A stretch of 64,000 nucleotides of DNA. Origin: Anisakis pegreffii. Lineage: Eukaryota; Nematoda; Chromadorea; Rhabditida; Anisakidae. The stretch is from contig JAPYMA010000415.1 in NCBI GenBank assembly GCA_035041965.1, forward strand, positions 1-64,000, given 5' to 3'. Shown here one piece after another: positions 1 through 8,163 of this stretch. The notes under the pieces are model-generated. The model was not told the DNA's origin. It was given only the letters and a program-made list of their open reading frames with translations, and did no database searches. Both the position numbers and the translations under genes were made by a program. Position 1 is the first letter of the stretch, and each line of letters opens with the position of its first letter.

Positions 1-1
1 A

Positions 2-3000
2 AGAGGCGTTCGACCCGAAGAACTAATCACATGCAATGAATGGTTCCGCGGGCCAGATTTTCTATGGCAGTCGGAGTCACAGTGGCCAGAACCATTCCTA
101 CCCAAACCGCCAGTCAATAAAACAGAACAAATACTGTGCTTAACAACACAAACATATGACGACAATTTCAATCCCGAACGCTTCAGCAACTACAACAGAC
201 TTCTGCGCTCAACGGCTATCGTGCTCCGATTCATTGCCAAAGTGCGTAAAACTCCGTCTGCCGCCAAATGGACAACAGTTAGCCTTGCCGGACCTCTTAC
301 TGCACAAGACTTGGCAACCGCAGAATTCTATCTTGTGCAAGAGTCTCAAAGACGAATCAAAGAACAAGAAATAATATCGCTCGACATGTTCAAAGAGGAA
401 GGCATTTATCGATGTGGAGGACGAATAGCAATCACCCGTCTTTCGAGAGATTCTATCCACCCTGTATTCCTTCCGAAAAGCAGTGCACTAACTCGGCTCA
501 TCATCTTGGACACCCACAAACGACTCGCCCACGGAGGTACTGCTCATACCTTAGCAACCATTCGCAAACGATTCTGGATTCCCCAGGGAAGAGCTACAGT
601 CCAACATACCATTCAGAGATACTGTATGGAATGCAAGCGCTGGAACGCAAAACCACTCAAATTACCATCCTTCCCAGAACTACCAGCTGAGCGCACAACT
701 CCAACCAACCCATTTTCCAATGTCGGACTCGACTACTTTGGTCCTATCCGTATCAAAGCAACAAACATGGACGAAAGGATCCTGAAGCGATGGGTGGCCC
801 TATTTACATGCCTATGGACTCGTGCAGTACACCTCGAAGTCGTGAACGACTGCTCAACGGAAGCTTTCATCCTATGCTTTCGCAGATTCATCGCTCGATG
901 GGGACAGCCGAAATCAATAATATCCGACAACGCCCCTACTTTCATCCTTGCCGCTCAAACAGTAAACCAATTCCTCAATCGTATACAATGGAAGAAAATA
1001 ACTGAATTAGCCCCATGGCAAGGAGGTGTGTACGAAAGAATGGTGCAAACCACCAAACGGGCTCTCAGGAGAATGATCGGGCGAACATTTATAGACGATG
1101 AGCACCTCAAAACTCTCATGAGTGAATGTGAATCCTTGATAAACTCGAGACCGCTCACCTACGTAGACAAGGAATCGCTTCAAATCATAAGGCCTGTCGA
1201 TTTAATCACGCCAGCATCAAACATGTCGCCTACGCCAGGATTCCAAGATACCGATTCATCCTCCGATGACGACTATGAAGAATCGACCAACAATCGTGAT
1301 AAACTGGTCAAATCCTGGATGTGTTCGAGAAGATTCATTGAGCGATTTTGGAAGGCATGGGAAAGTGACTACCTGTTGAGTCTTCGAGAACGAACTCAGC
1401 GAGATCACAAATCAGGCAAACGAATCAATCAAAGGTTACCGCGGCTGGGAGAAGTGGTAATCATTCACGAAGAAGCTAAGCCTCGACCGTTATGGCGACT
1501 AGGCGTGATCAACAAACTCAACAAAGGAAAAGATGGAAATATCCGTTCGGCCGAGTTGAACTGTGGACCAAACAAAAGCTTATCGCGTCCTCTTAATCTC
1601 CTCTACCCCCTGGAAATCGAAGAAGAAGACGCTGTCCTCGCCAGAGAAAGGGCCGCTCATGAACAACCTTCGGAACGTGACAGAGACCAAAAGCAGTCCA
1701 ATAGCAACAAAACCGAATACCAAGGGCCTCTGACTCGATCAAGAAAAAGAGCACTCGACCTTAATTCCATAACACTCATATGTCTCACGTTACTTTCCCT
1801 GATTCCGTCAACCAACGCGTTCACATCAACAACTGCATGCGAAGAACCGAAACAAGGTGTATCCGTACATTTTCCTACTCTACGAGACTGTCACATCATG
1901 GAACAACACCACAGAAGTGTATGGACGAAAGCAGCCGTCTACACGAGAAAATACGTAACAACCGCAGCCTATTCGTGCACCAACCACTCAAGAACAATAT
2001 GCACGAACTCGTTCTTCCATTGGACCTTGAAGGTAACATCCGATTTCGTCAACGTTTCAGGCGTTGATCCCGCATTGTGTTCCCAACTGGCCGAGACTAA
2101 GATGTTCGACGGACGCGCATTGATTCAACGAGCGAACAACCGATGGGAAACCGATTTCCCTGAAGCCTTCTCCTTCGGATTTCTCGGAACACGCTGCACA
2201 ACAACATCTAACTATATCATCCAATCCGGTTCGGTGGCAGTCTACGCTGACGACAGGTTAATCAAAACCGATCTCAATTCAACTACCGAATGCAAATCAA
2301 CCGAGGGCGTATGTATCACTGACCATACCTTAATTTGGAATGTGACTGACATCGAGTCGCAGTGCCACTACGAACTCATTGGAACGTACGACGTCTACAG
2401 TACGGAACATTTTGTCAGTGTGGAAAAATTGGAAGCCTCCTTCAGATTTCACCATTATGTCAAATCCATCCCCGAATGTAAGTTGACTTACGTATATTCC
2501 ATGGAAAACGACTTCCTCATTGTATTCAAAAATCGAAACATTCGTGGAGAATTCCAGCAATGGATCAAATCCAATCCAGCAGAAGTCAAGCGCATGAATG
2601 AAGAACATGATGCTTCAACACCGGTACAACTGCCACCGTATGTTGAAGAAAATCTCGTCAAGAAAGAGGTGCATTATATATTAGGCCATTTCTGGGAATA
2701 TCCTGGATCTCCTCACGACCCTGTTAATGCAAAACTGCAGTTCGTCTATAATATCCTCAGACAACAGATAAACCAAAAATTTCCTACGATGGAACACTCA
2801 ATATGCGAGGCAAACAATGCACTCACGCTCATAGCAAAAGCCAGCTCTCCAACTATTGCCGCAAGAATCCTGTTACAACGATCAGATGTCGTAGCTGCGA
2901 GACAATCTGATGACACACTACTCGTTGCGATATGCCACAATGATTCCACTCCGTACCCTAATGGTACCGCTACGTCAACAATTGAACCGGCTATAGCAGA

Positions 3001-3463
3001 ATATACGTTCAAATCTGGTCCTCTGCCTGTATTGGAACGACAGCGAATCAACATGGCGCTTTCACTGCTTCACTCCGAACTGCAACGATCGCAAGCCGTC
3101 ATCGGTTCCGAGCAGTCCAAACAAGATACAATCGACTCATTAAGAAATGAGGGTGAACGACTATTATGGGAAGCCGAACGACAAGTTGGGAAGGCAACTG
3201 ACGAGATACAACATATTCTCGACGGCATCAGCAGAAACTCAATCGTAATCACGGTCTCGGTCGTCGTAATACTAACTTTAATTGCAGGTTTGATCATCTA
3301 TTGCAGATGTAAAGGAAGCGCGAGCAACAGCGGGGACGTCCACATACAGATACAGGCGAACCGTGATGGGGCGCGAGACATGGAATTGAAACCAATGCTG
3401 TCAAGGAACGATCGTCCTAGCATATTTTCGCCACCAATCCCAATCGTGACGACAAATTTCTGA
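2..3463 (+). CDS. BEL/Pao retroelement polyprotein, 3' part: integrase fused in frame to an envelope-like glycoprotein
   Basis: Open from base 2, so the true start lies left of the window; the frame stays uninterrupted for 1153 codons. The first ~75 codons resemble the spacer after BEL/Pao RNase H. Integrase follows: an HHCC zinc-binding region (RLAHGG ... YCMECK), then D, D and E in GLDYFGP, IISDNAP and GVYERM, with 35 residues between the second D and the E. A DUF5641-type C-terminal domain (GEVVIIHEEAKPRPLWRLG) ends near base 1600. Without a stop it continues into a second module: a hydrophobic signal-like segment (about 1762-1820), a Cys-rich ectodomain with many N-X-S/T sites, one membrane anchor (about 3238-3310) and a short basic tail. 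That layout is envelope-like. I could not assign the glycoprotein to a fusion-protein class; the Cys-rich signature of phlebovirus-like nematode Env was not seen. The uninterrupted frame suggests a recent or functional copy. Confidence 0.88.
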   Translation, partial: RGVRPEELITCNEWFRGPDFLWQSESQWPEPFLPKPPVNKTEQILCLTTQTYDDNFNPERFSNYNRLLRSTAIVLRFIAKVRKTPSAAKWTTVSLAGPLTAQDLATAEFYLVQESQRRIKEQEIISLDMFKEEGIYRCGGRIAITRLSRDSIHPVFLPKSSALTRLIILDTHKRLAHGGTAHTLATIRKRFWIPQGRATVQHTIQRYCMECKRWNAKPLKLPSFPELPAERTTPTNPFSNVGLDYFGPIRIKATNMDERILKRWVALFTCLWTRAVHLEVVNDCSTEAFILCFRRFIARWGQPKSIISDNAPTFILAAQTVNQFLNRIQWKKITELAPWQGGVYERMVQTTKRALRRMIGRTFIDDEHLKTLMSECESLINSRPLTYVDKESLQIIRPVDLITPASNMSPTPGFQDTDSSSDDDYEESTNNRDKLVKSWMCSRRFIERFWKAWESDYLLSLRERTQRDHKSGKRINQRLPRLGEVVIIHEEAKPRPLWRLGVINKLNKGKDGNIRSAELNCGPNKSLSRPLNLLYPLEIEEEDAVLARERAAHEQPSERDRDQKQSNSNKTEYQGPLTRSRKRALDLNSITLICLTLLSLIPSTNAFTSTTACEEPKQGVSVHFPTLRDCHIMEQHHRSVWTKAAVYTRKYVTTAAYSCTNHSRTICTNSFFHWTLKVTSDFVNVSGVDPALCSQLAETKMFDGRALIQRANNRWETDFPEAFSFGFLGTRCTTTSNYIIQSGSVAVYADDRLIKTDLNSTTECKSTEGVCITDHTLIWNVTDIESQCHYELIGTYDVYSTEHFVSVEKLEASFRFHHYVKSIPECKLTYVYSMENDFLIVFKNRNIRGEFQQWIKSNPAEVKRMNEEHDASTPVQLPPYVEENLVKKEVHYILGHFWEYPGSPHDPVNAKLQFVYNILRQQINQKFPTMEHSICEANNALTLIAKASSPTIAARILLQRSDVVAARQSDDTLLVAICHNDSTPYPNGTATSTIEPAIAEYTFKSGPLPVLERQRINMALSLLHSELQRSQAVIGSEQSKQDTIDSLRNEGERLLWEAERQVGKATDEIQHILDGISRNSIVITVSVVVILTLIAGLIIYCRCKGSASNSGDVHIQIQANRDGARDMELKPMLSRNDRPSIFSPPIPIVTTNF

Positions 3464-3496
3464 TCATCACGAAACATACGTGAAGTTAAAACGTTG

Positions 3497-3762
3497 AGCA
3501 TTCAGACTTTATGTTACTGGTCAAAGCTGAGAGTACGGTAGACTTGAAGTTGCCAACCCATATAGCATCACAAAAGATGCTACATCTCCTGTGGAGTTCG
3601 AATTTCTATGCGAGTATTTCATTTTTGGTAAGAAGAAATTCTGCTTGATCGAACAATGCATGAATATTGATATGTTTCCGGGCAAAACTGAGAAGACGGG
3701 AGCTTGAATACATAAAACTGAAATTTCTATAGTTATGTACAGTGTAACAAATCCGTACCACA
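3497..3762 (+). repeat. Diverged copy of a dispersed repeat
   Basis: This stretch aligns in the same orientation with 11,390-11,670. Shared blocks include the GGGCAAA-type segment with GTAC nearby, ATAGCATCACAAAA, GAGTTCGAATTT, and the block AATATTGATATGTTTCCGGGC. Many substitutions and small indels separate the copies. It begins about 35 bp after the + strand element's stop codon and ends where the proposed LTR of the - strand element begins. The - strand element therefore seems to have inserted into, or beside, an older repeat. Confidence 0.7.
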
Positions 3763-3897
3763 TGTAACAATTCTTTGCGAAAGGGATTTGCTAATACAAC
3801 AGTCCGTTAGATTACAAATTCGATCACAATATTGATCACGATTGTCGACGCAGTTGAGCAGTTGGATGATACGGCGGTTGACTCACTTTCGCGATTC

Positions 3898-4125
3898 TTT
3901 TGGAGACCTTTGCCTCCACGAAGCATTTAGAGACCGTTTGCCTCTACGTAGTCTTTAGAGACGCTTGTCTCAACGTAGTCTCTTAGAGACGCTTGTCTCT
4001 ACGTAGAAGAATAGAGACGCTTGTCTCAACACAGAAGAATAGAGACGTTTGTCTCAACGTAGTTTTTAGAGACGTTTGTCTCTACGTAGTCTTTTAGAGA
4101 CGCTTGTCTCTACGTAGAAGAATAC
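3898..4125 (-). repeat. Hairpin-forming minisatellite, about 8 units of 27-30 bp
   Basis: About eight head-to-tail units follow the pattern TTAGAGACGCTTGTCTCTACGT plus a short variable spacer. Each unit is self-complementary (AGAGAC-gctt-GTCTCT), and many carry a second small palindrome, TCTACGTAGA. The outermost units on the left are more diverged. The array lies downstream of the LTR TATA box, so it would be transcribed into the leader RNA of the - strand element. Confidence 0.85.
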
Positions 4126-4181
4126 GAATAGTAGCAAGAATGAAAAACGAGGCCGACAAAAACAGAGTCGAATCAACCCTT

Positions 4182-4189
4182 CTTTTATA
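4182..4189 (-). promoter_or_regulatory. TATA box in the LTR
   Basis: TATAAAAG on the - strand, about 150 bp inside the proposed LTR, fits a U3 core promoter. Transcription would begin roughly 25-30 bp further on (about 4150-4160), just before the hairpin minisatellite. Confidence 0.45.
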
Positions 4190-4338
4190 CTGAGATTCAG
4201 CGGAAGAATCGGTGCAATTCCCACGGACAGGAATGTGATTGTTTTGTCTATTAAAACATTTCGAACGGTGATAACGGATCAGCAAAGATTTTGAGATTTA
4301 GTAAGAAAAAATGTTTCGTCTTCTCGCAATGCGAGACA

Positions 4339-4351
4339 CTCCCGCCAACTT
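4339..4351 (-). other. Candidate polypurine tract
   Basis: AAGTTGGCGGGAG (- strand) sits directly before the TGTCTCG start of the proposed LTR and directly after the stop codon of the candidate accessory gene. The position is right for a plus-strand primer; the two T residues make it imperfect. Confidence 0.4.
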
Positions 4352-4636
4352 TTAATGCTTGTCGGGTACTGTGATTTTTGACCTGATTGCCTTTTTGGGA
4401 GGAGGTTGCGAATCATTGGAGGATTCGGAGTAACTTCTTCCTGGTGTTCTTGGAATTGGCCACGAAGCATCAAACTCATGGTCGTTTTGATCAGCAGACG
4501 GTGAGGGTTGATCTGAACCGTAAGAATTAGGAGTATGTTGGGTTGATTGGCTGGAATCCTCGGAAGAGGAGGAAATTTGTTCCAGTAACAGTGAAGGTTG
4601 AATTTGTTTGGTTTCGTTTGACTGAAGTTGACGATT
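4352..4636 (-). CDS. Candidate accessory gene of the BEL/Pao element, last exon
   Basis: On the - strand a frame opens after possible acceptors CTATCAG (exon from 4636) or CAACTTCAG (exon from 4621) and runs to a TAA at 4352-4354, directly against the polypurine tract. It encodes 89-94 residues rich in Ser, Gln, Pro and Asp, with a basic patch near the end (PPPKKAIRSK). No ATG lies in this piece, so an upstream exon is needed. It lies between the envelope gene and the LTR on the same strand, where complex retroviruses keep accessory genes. A second frame overlapping the same bases (4279-4662) is also open but runs into the LTR and looks less protein-like. I recognise no family. Confidence 0.35.
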   Translation of the reverse strand, partial: NRQLQSNETKQIQPSLLLEQISSSSEDSSQSTQHTPNSYGSDQPSPSADQNDHEFDASWPIPRTPGRSYSESSNDSQPPPKKAIRSKITVPDKH

Positions 4637-4709
4637 CTGATAGAGCCGTACAGTGTGGCCATAGCATTTATGAGGGTATGTGTAGCATCATTTATAAATT
4701 AAAACATAC

Positions 4710-4867
4710 GGTTTCCGATTGATTAGGAGGTCGGCTTCTCTTATTCTTTCGAATGAGGTTCTGTTATGGTGGAATACCTCTTTCACTGGTCGCTCCTTGA
4801 TTAGGTGAGCAGATCGTTTTTGTTGCGGGGTCAAGCCGATGTGCCACCACTGTATTCGACCGGGCAT
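4710..4867 (-). CDS. Candidate accessory gene, upstream exon
   Basis: The ATG at 4867-4865 (- strand) follows directly on a good acceptor, TTTACTGCAG. The frame (MPGRIQWWHIGL...) is rich in charged and aromatic residues. It stays open to a TGA about 20 bp past a strong donor, GTATGT, which would end the exon at 4710 (phase 2). A weaker donor, GAG|GTATTC, would end it near 4781 in phase 0, which matches the frame of the next exon. Which junction is used cannot be decided from sequence alone. No homology was recognised. Confidence 0.3.
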
Positions 4868-5062
4868 CTGCAGTAAACGTTGTGTTTTTTGATGCAGTTT
4901 TAATGAGTTTCAAGCGCCGATCATCGTAATAATAATACAGTAGGAAAAAATGAACAATATTAAATATTATGACGAGCGAATTAACAGGAAAAAAGAAGAA
5001 ATAATTAATATGGAATGATTAATATGAATTAATATGAATAATTAATATCAGCTCCATGACAT

Positions 5063-7531
5063 TTAGCACAACTTTGTGTTAAATGGCACATACGTTGCTG
5101 ATAAATGGGCCAAATCTAGGTGTTCACTGAGCTGCATTCTTGTTTCGGATGTTGGACGTTCCGGTAAATGAATAGTCATTTCTAATGTTTCCGTCCGTTT
5201 CCGGTAGCAGCACATGAACGGCCTTCTAATGAAGACGATTATGGTTAATAATATTATTATGAGGATGATCGTAACGGCTATCGTTATGAATCGCCATTTC
5301 TTCACAATTGTTTCGAGCTCTTCTTCGATTTCTTTGGCGCAGTCAGTTATTCTGTGGCCAAGTTCATTAATCATTTGTTCTGAAGAGCTCAACAATGATG
5401 GTTTTCTTCCTGATGATTTGGCTCCGAAATCGTTAAGTTGACCTCCTTGGATTCTATCCAGAGCTAGTTGGATAAGTTCTATAGAAATATCTGTCGGATG
5501 CGTTGAATTAAAAATGATTTTGGAGTCCTCGTCTGATAGATGAGCAAGACTGCCAATGGCGGTTTCGTCAATATTGGTTAGTGGAGGTTTCCATGGGCAT
5601 GGTATTGTACGAGAACTTTTAACGACGTCTTTCGAGTGTGGTACAATGAACAGTTGGTTTGTTCCAATGTCGATCGGTAACCATTCGTAACATAATTCAT
5701 CTCTTTGGTGTTTCCAGAACGTTTTTGTGACGTTTACTTGATTGCACTTAGTCACAAATAATGAGTCACCAATGTAGGTTGCAGCAATATCTGTTCTGTC
5801 TAGCAATAGTCTTGCTGCTGCAGTTGGATCCGATATGCTTATCCATTTGATGAGTTTATGGAAAGCATTCCTCATTATGCACCATTTGAACGCGTTTCGT
5901 TTTGTTTCAATATCGTTCAAATACTGTAATTTAAAATTAGTCGAATCACTTTGCGCCGTTAACTTTTCTGCCATGAAAGTTCGTAACGAAGGAATATTCG
6001 CTTCCTTGCGACCCTCCGGCGACACAAAGGAGATGATGACATCGTTGAGCATCAGACGAGGATTTTGTATGTGACATCCATCATTCAGAATAGGAGAATA
6101 TTTAGATGGGAGGAATGCAGATTGCAGATCATCGATAAATATTTCATCATGGGAGATACGAGCCCGATAGGTTCCATCATATTGATATTGGCAGTGTTGT
6201 TGGAGTTCGGTTGAGTTCCAATAGATGGTTTCGTGTGTCGTGAAGCAGTGATTGTCTTTGAGGTGACATCCCGCCGTACGCGCGAAGTCGGTTAAGGGGT
6301 GATTACCATCAAATAGAACTATTTCTCCTTCTTCCATAATGTAATTAGTTGTATTTTCGCAATGAGTTCCGAGTAACCCGTAGGAATAGTGGATTTGGTT
6401 GTTTGTTGCAAACTTATGGGGGTGATCGGTTGATTGGAGAATATGATTTCTCAATTTGTGCTCGCGGTGTAGAGTGATGCAGTCTTGTAGCGGGATCTGT
6501 TCCATAACAATGGAGTCCTTTGTCACTTGTAAACTCCATCGAAGAAAAGCCCACGTGCATATTGTCCTGGTGATTTTAGAGCAATAAGTTGCGTTGATTG
6601 GTACAAGTTGGCGACGATATATAGCCACGTTTGTCTGGTACCAGTGGGATTCTGCTGATAACGTGCAATTCAACTGTTTAGGAAATCGGACAAATAAACC
6701 AATGTGTTGGAAAGGACATATTTGTGCACGAAGTGCATTCACATTGATTGCTGTATGGACAAAGATTGCACAAAGTAGCAGCATGAAGAATGGTGGTTTA
6801 TATGACATATAAGTGGTGAATGTTGTATTGGCGTGTTGGTTTCGTGTCATACTGCGTGTGATTGGGCGATGAGTAGGTTGCGTCTCATCTTGCTTGCAGT
6901 CTGAATCAGCGGGTGTTGTGTCATGCTGTTCGGTTACTTCGAGTGGATATAAGTCGGAAACCGGTCGATTTGTTGTGTGACCCGTTGCGGTGCGTATTTT
7001 TGCGGTTCTTATGGCTCCATCTTGTCCGCATGGAGTATCGACTACAAGTGCCAATTTCCACTGAGCTCGCGGAAGATTTGGTGTACGAAGAAGAACTACT
7101 TCACCAGTTTGGGGTTCACGGCGTGTTTGTGCGTAAGGTGCACTATGTCGGAATTGTTCGCGTTCTCCAAGTAATTGAAGATATTCATGTTGCCAAATTG
7201 TCCAAAAACGATGAAGACACGCTTGAGATTGTCTCCATTGGTTAATGAGTGATTCGCGAGATGTGGGAGGATTGGGAGTGAACTGAGCATGTCCCTGTTC
7301 ATCAGTTTCTACATTGATAAGAAGATTGGCGGAGGGACGAAGATAATCAATAGGGCGGAGAACTTGTAATGAATCGCTTTCCACGAAGGTGATGGGACGT
7401 TGATTAACGACAGCTTCAGCTTCGGTGATTAGCGTACGGAATTTTATTTCGTGAGAAGGCGTTTGCCGATTGCTCGTCGAAGTGAGTTTTTTGTTACGCC
7501 GACTAGGCGTTCGTATAAGCCTCCTTTCCAT
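5063..7531 (-). CDS. BEL/Pao integrase C-terminus (DUF5641) fused to an envelope-like glycoprotein
   Basis: An 822-residue frame. The first ~65 residues match the integrase end seen in the + strand element (NQRPITFVESDSLQVLRPID), followed by a DUF5641-type module (TGEVVLLRTPNLPRAQWKLALV). At about residue 240 a hydrophobic segment begins (PPFFMLLLCAIFVHTAINVNA). Then come a Cys-rich, N-glycosylation-rich ectodomain, a membrane anchor near residues 752-776 (ITIAVTIILIIILLTIIVFI) and a basic cytoplasmic tail. The order is the same as in the + strand element, and blocks such as GLLGTHCENTTNYI / GFLGTRCTTTSNYI are clearly homologous, but overall the two are well diverged. The frame is offset from the upstream integrase frame, so this copy has a frameshift near 7445-7530. 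Confidence 0.85.
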   Translation of the reverse strand: MERRLIRTPSRRNKKLTSTSNRQTPSHEIKFRTLITEAEAVVNQRPITFVESDSLQVLRPIDYLRPSANLLINVETDEQGHAQFTPNPPTSRESLINQWRQSQACLHRFWTIWQHEYLQLLGEREQFRHSAPYAQTRREPQTGEVVLLRTPNLPRAQWKLALVVDTPCGQDGAIRTAKIRTATGHTTNRPVSDLYPLEVTEQHDTTPADSDCKQDETQPTHRPITRSMTRNQHANTTFTTYMSYKPPFFMLLLCAIFVHTAINVNALRAQICPFQHIGLFVRFPKQLNCTLSAESHWYQTNVAIYRRQLVPINATYCSKITRTICTWAFLRWSLQVTKDSIVMEQIPLQDCITLHREHKLRNHILQSTDHPHKFATNNQIHYSYGLLGTHCENTTNYIMEEGEIVLFDGNHPLTDFARTAGCHLKDNHCFTTHETIYWNSTELQQHCQYQYDGTYRARISHDEIFIDDLQSAFLPSKYSPILNDGCHIQNPRLMLNDVIISFVSPEGRKEANIPSLRTFMAEKLTAQSDSTNFKLQYLNDIETKRNAFKWCIMRNAFHKLIKWISISDPTAAARLLLDRTDIAATYIGDSLFVTKCNQVNVTKTFWKHQRDELCYEWLPIDIGTNQLFIVPHSKDVVKSSRTIPCPWKPPLTNIDETAIGSLAHLSDEDSKIIFNSTHPTDISIELIQLALDRIQGGQLNDFGAKSSGRKPSLLSSSEQMINELGHRITDCAKEIEEELETIVKKWRFITIAVTIILIIILLTIIVFIRRPFMCCYRKRTETLEMTIHLPERPTSETRMQLSEHLDLAHLSATYVPFNTKLC

Positions 7532-8163
7532 GGAGCGAATGCTGTCACGAACGACCAGTTGATTTCGTTCGCTGTCGGGATGAGTTTGAGGGCGGATGCC
7601 ATAAGTTTGAAGTTTGTGCCGTTGTCCGAGAGCATATCTTTCGGTATGCCTCGGCGTGCCATGAAGCGGCGTAAGCAGTGCATGAATCCTTGTGCAGAAA
7701 TGTCATTGATTGTTTCAAGATGTACTGCACGGGTACTGAGACAAGTGAATAAGGCAACCCATTGTTTTACAATTTTGTTTTCTTTTCGAATGTTGATAGG
7801 TCCAAAATAGTCGACGGCACTGCAATCGAACGCCGGTGAAGTTTGCACTCGATTGGGAGGAAGAGGTGGCATTTTTGGTAATTGAAATGGTTTTGCTGAC
7901 CATCTTCTGCATGTTAAGCACTCCTTGTGGATAACGCTTTTGACTGTCCGTCGTCCATGTGGTATCCAGTAGCGTTCTCGGATTTTAGTCAATGTTGTTG
8001 AGACATTTCCGTGTAGTAAAACGTCGTGGTAATAGAGGATCATGAGATGTGTGATACGATGATGACGTGGAAGAAAGATTGGTGATCGCGTTCCTAGTGG
8101 TAGAACTGAAGTGTTTAGTCTACCAGTACATCGCCAGATTTGGTCGACGTCTTGTTGTAATTC
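7444..8163 (-). pseudogene. BEL/Pao integrase core, bounded by a stop codon and a frameshift
   Basis: This piece is open from just after the in-frame TAG at 8164-8166 to a stop at 7444. It encodes the zinc-binding region (CLTCRRW) and the catalytic core: D in CSAVDYFGP, D in MLSDNGTNF and E in KGGLYERLV. It is in the same frame as the reverse transcriptase upstream, so a single TAG separates them. At its 3' end the reading continues in another frame at 5063-7531; the break is a small indel near 7445-7490. In an intact element these would be one polyprotein, so this copy is probably dead unless the breaks are assembly errors. Confidence 0.8.

Larger units (their letters stand above)
3763..4338 (-). 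mobile_element. Proposed 3' LTR of the - strand BEL/Pao element
   Basis: Read on the - strand, this 576-bp block starts TGTCTCGCATTGCGAGA and ends AATTGTTACA, giving the TG...CA ends expected of an LTR. A purine-rich stretch (AAGTTGGCGGGAG, 4339-4351) just upstream could be the polypurine tract. It contains a TATA box and a hairpin minisatellite. The 5' LTR is not in the window because the element is cut off at 11,247, so LTR identity cannot be tested here. The boundaries are inferred. Confidence 0.5.

Noticed and set aside
3898..4125. Possible CRISPR array (regular palindromic repeats)
   Set aside because: Units are contiguous with no unique spacers, in a eukaryotic LTR context; this is a minisatellite.
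4279..4662. 127-residue - strand frame overlapping the candidate accessory exon
   Set aside because: It runs about 60 bp into the LTR and its composition is less protein-like than the alternative frame ending just before the polypurine tract.
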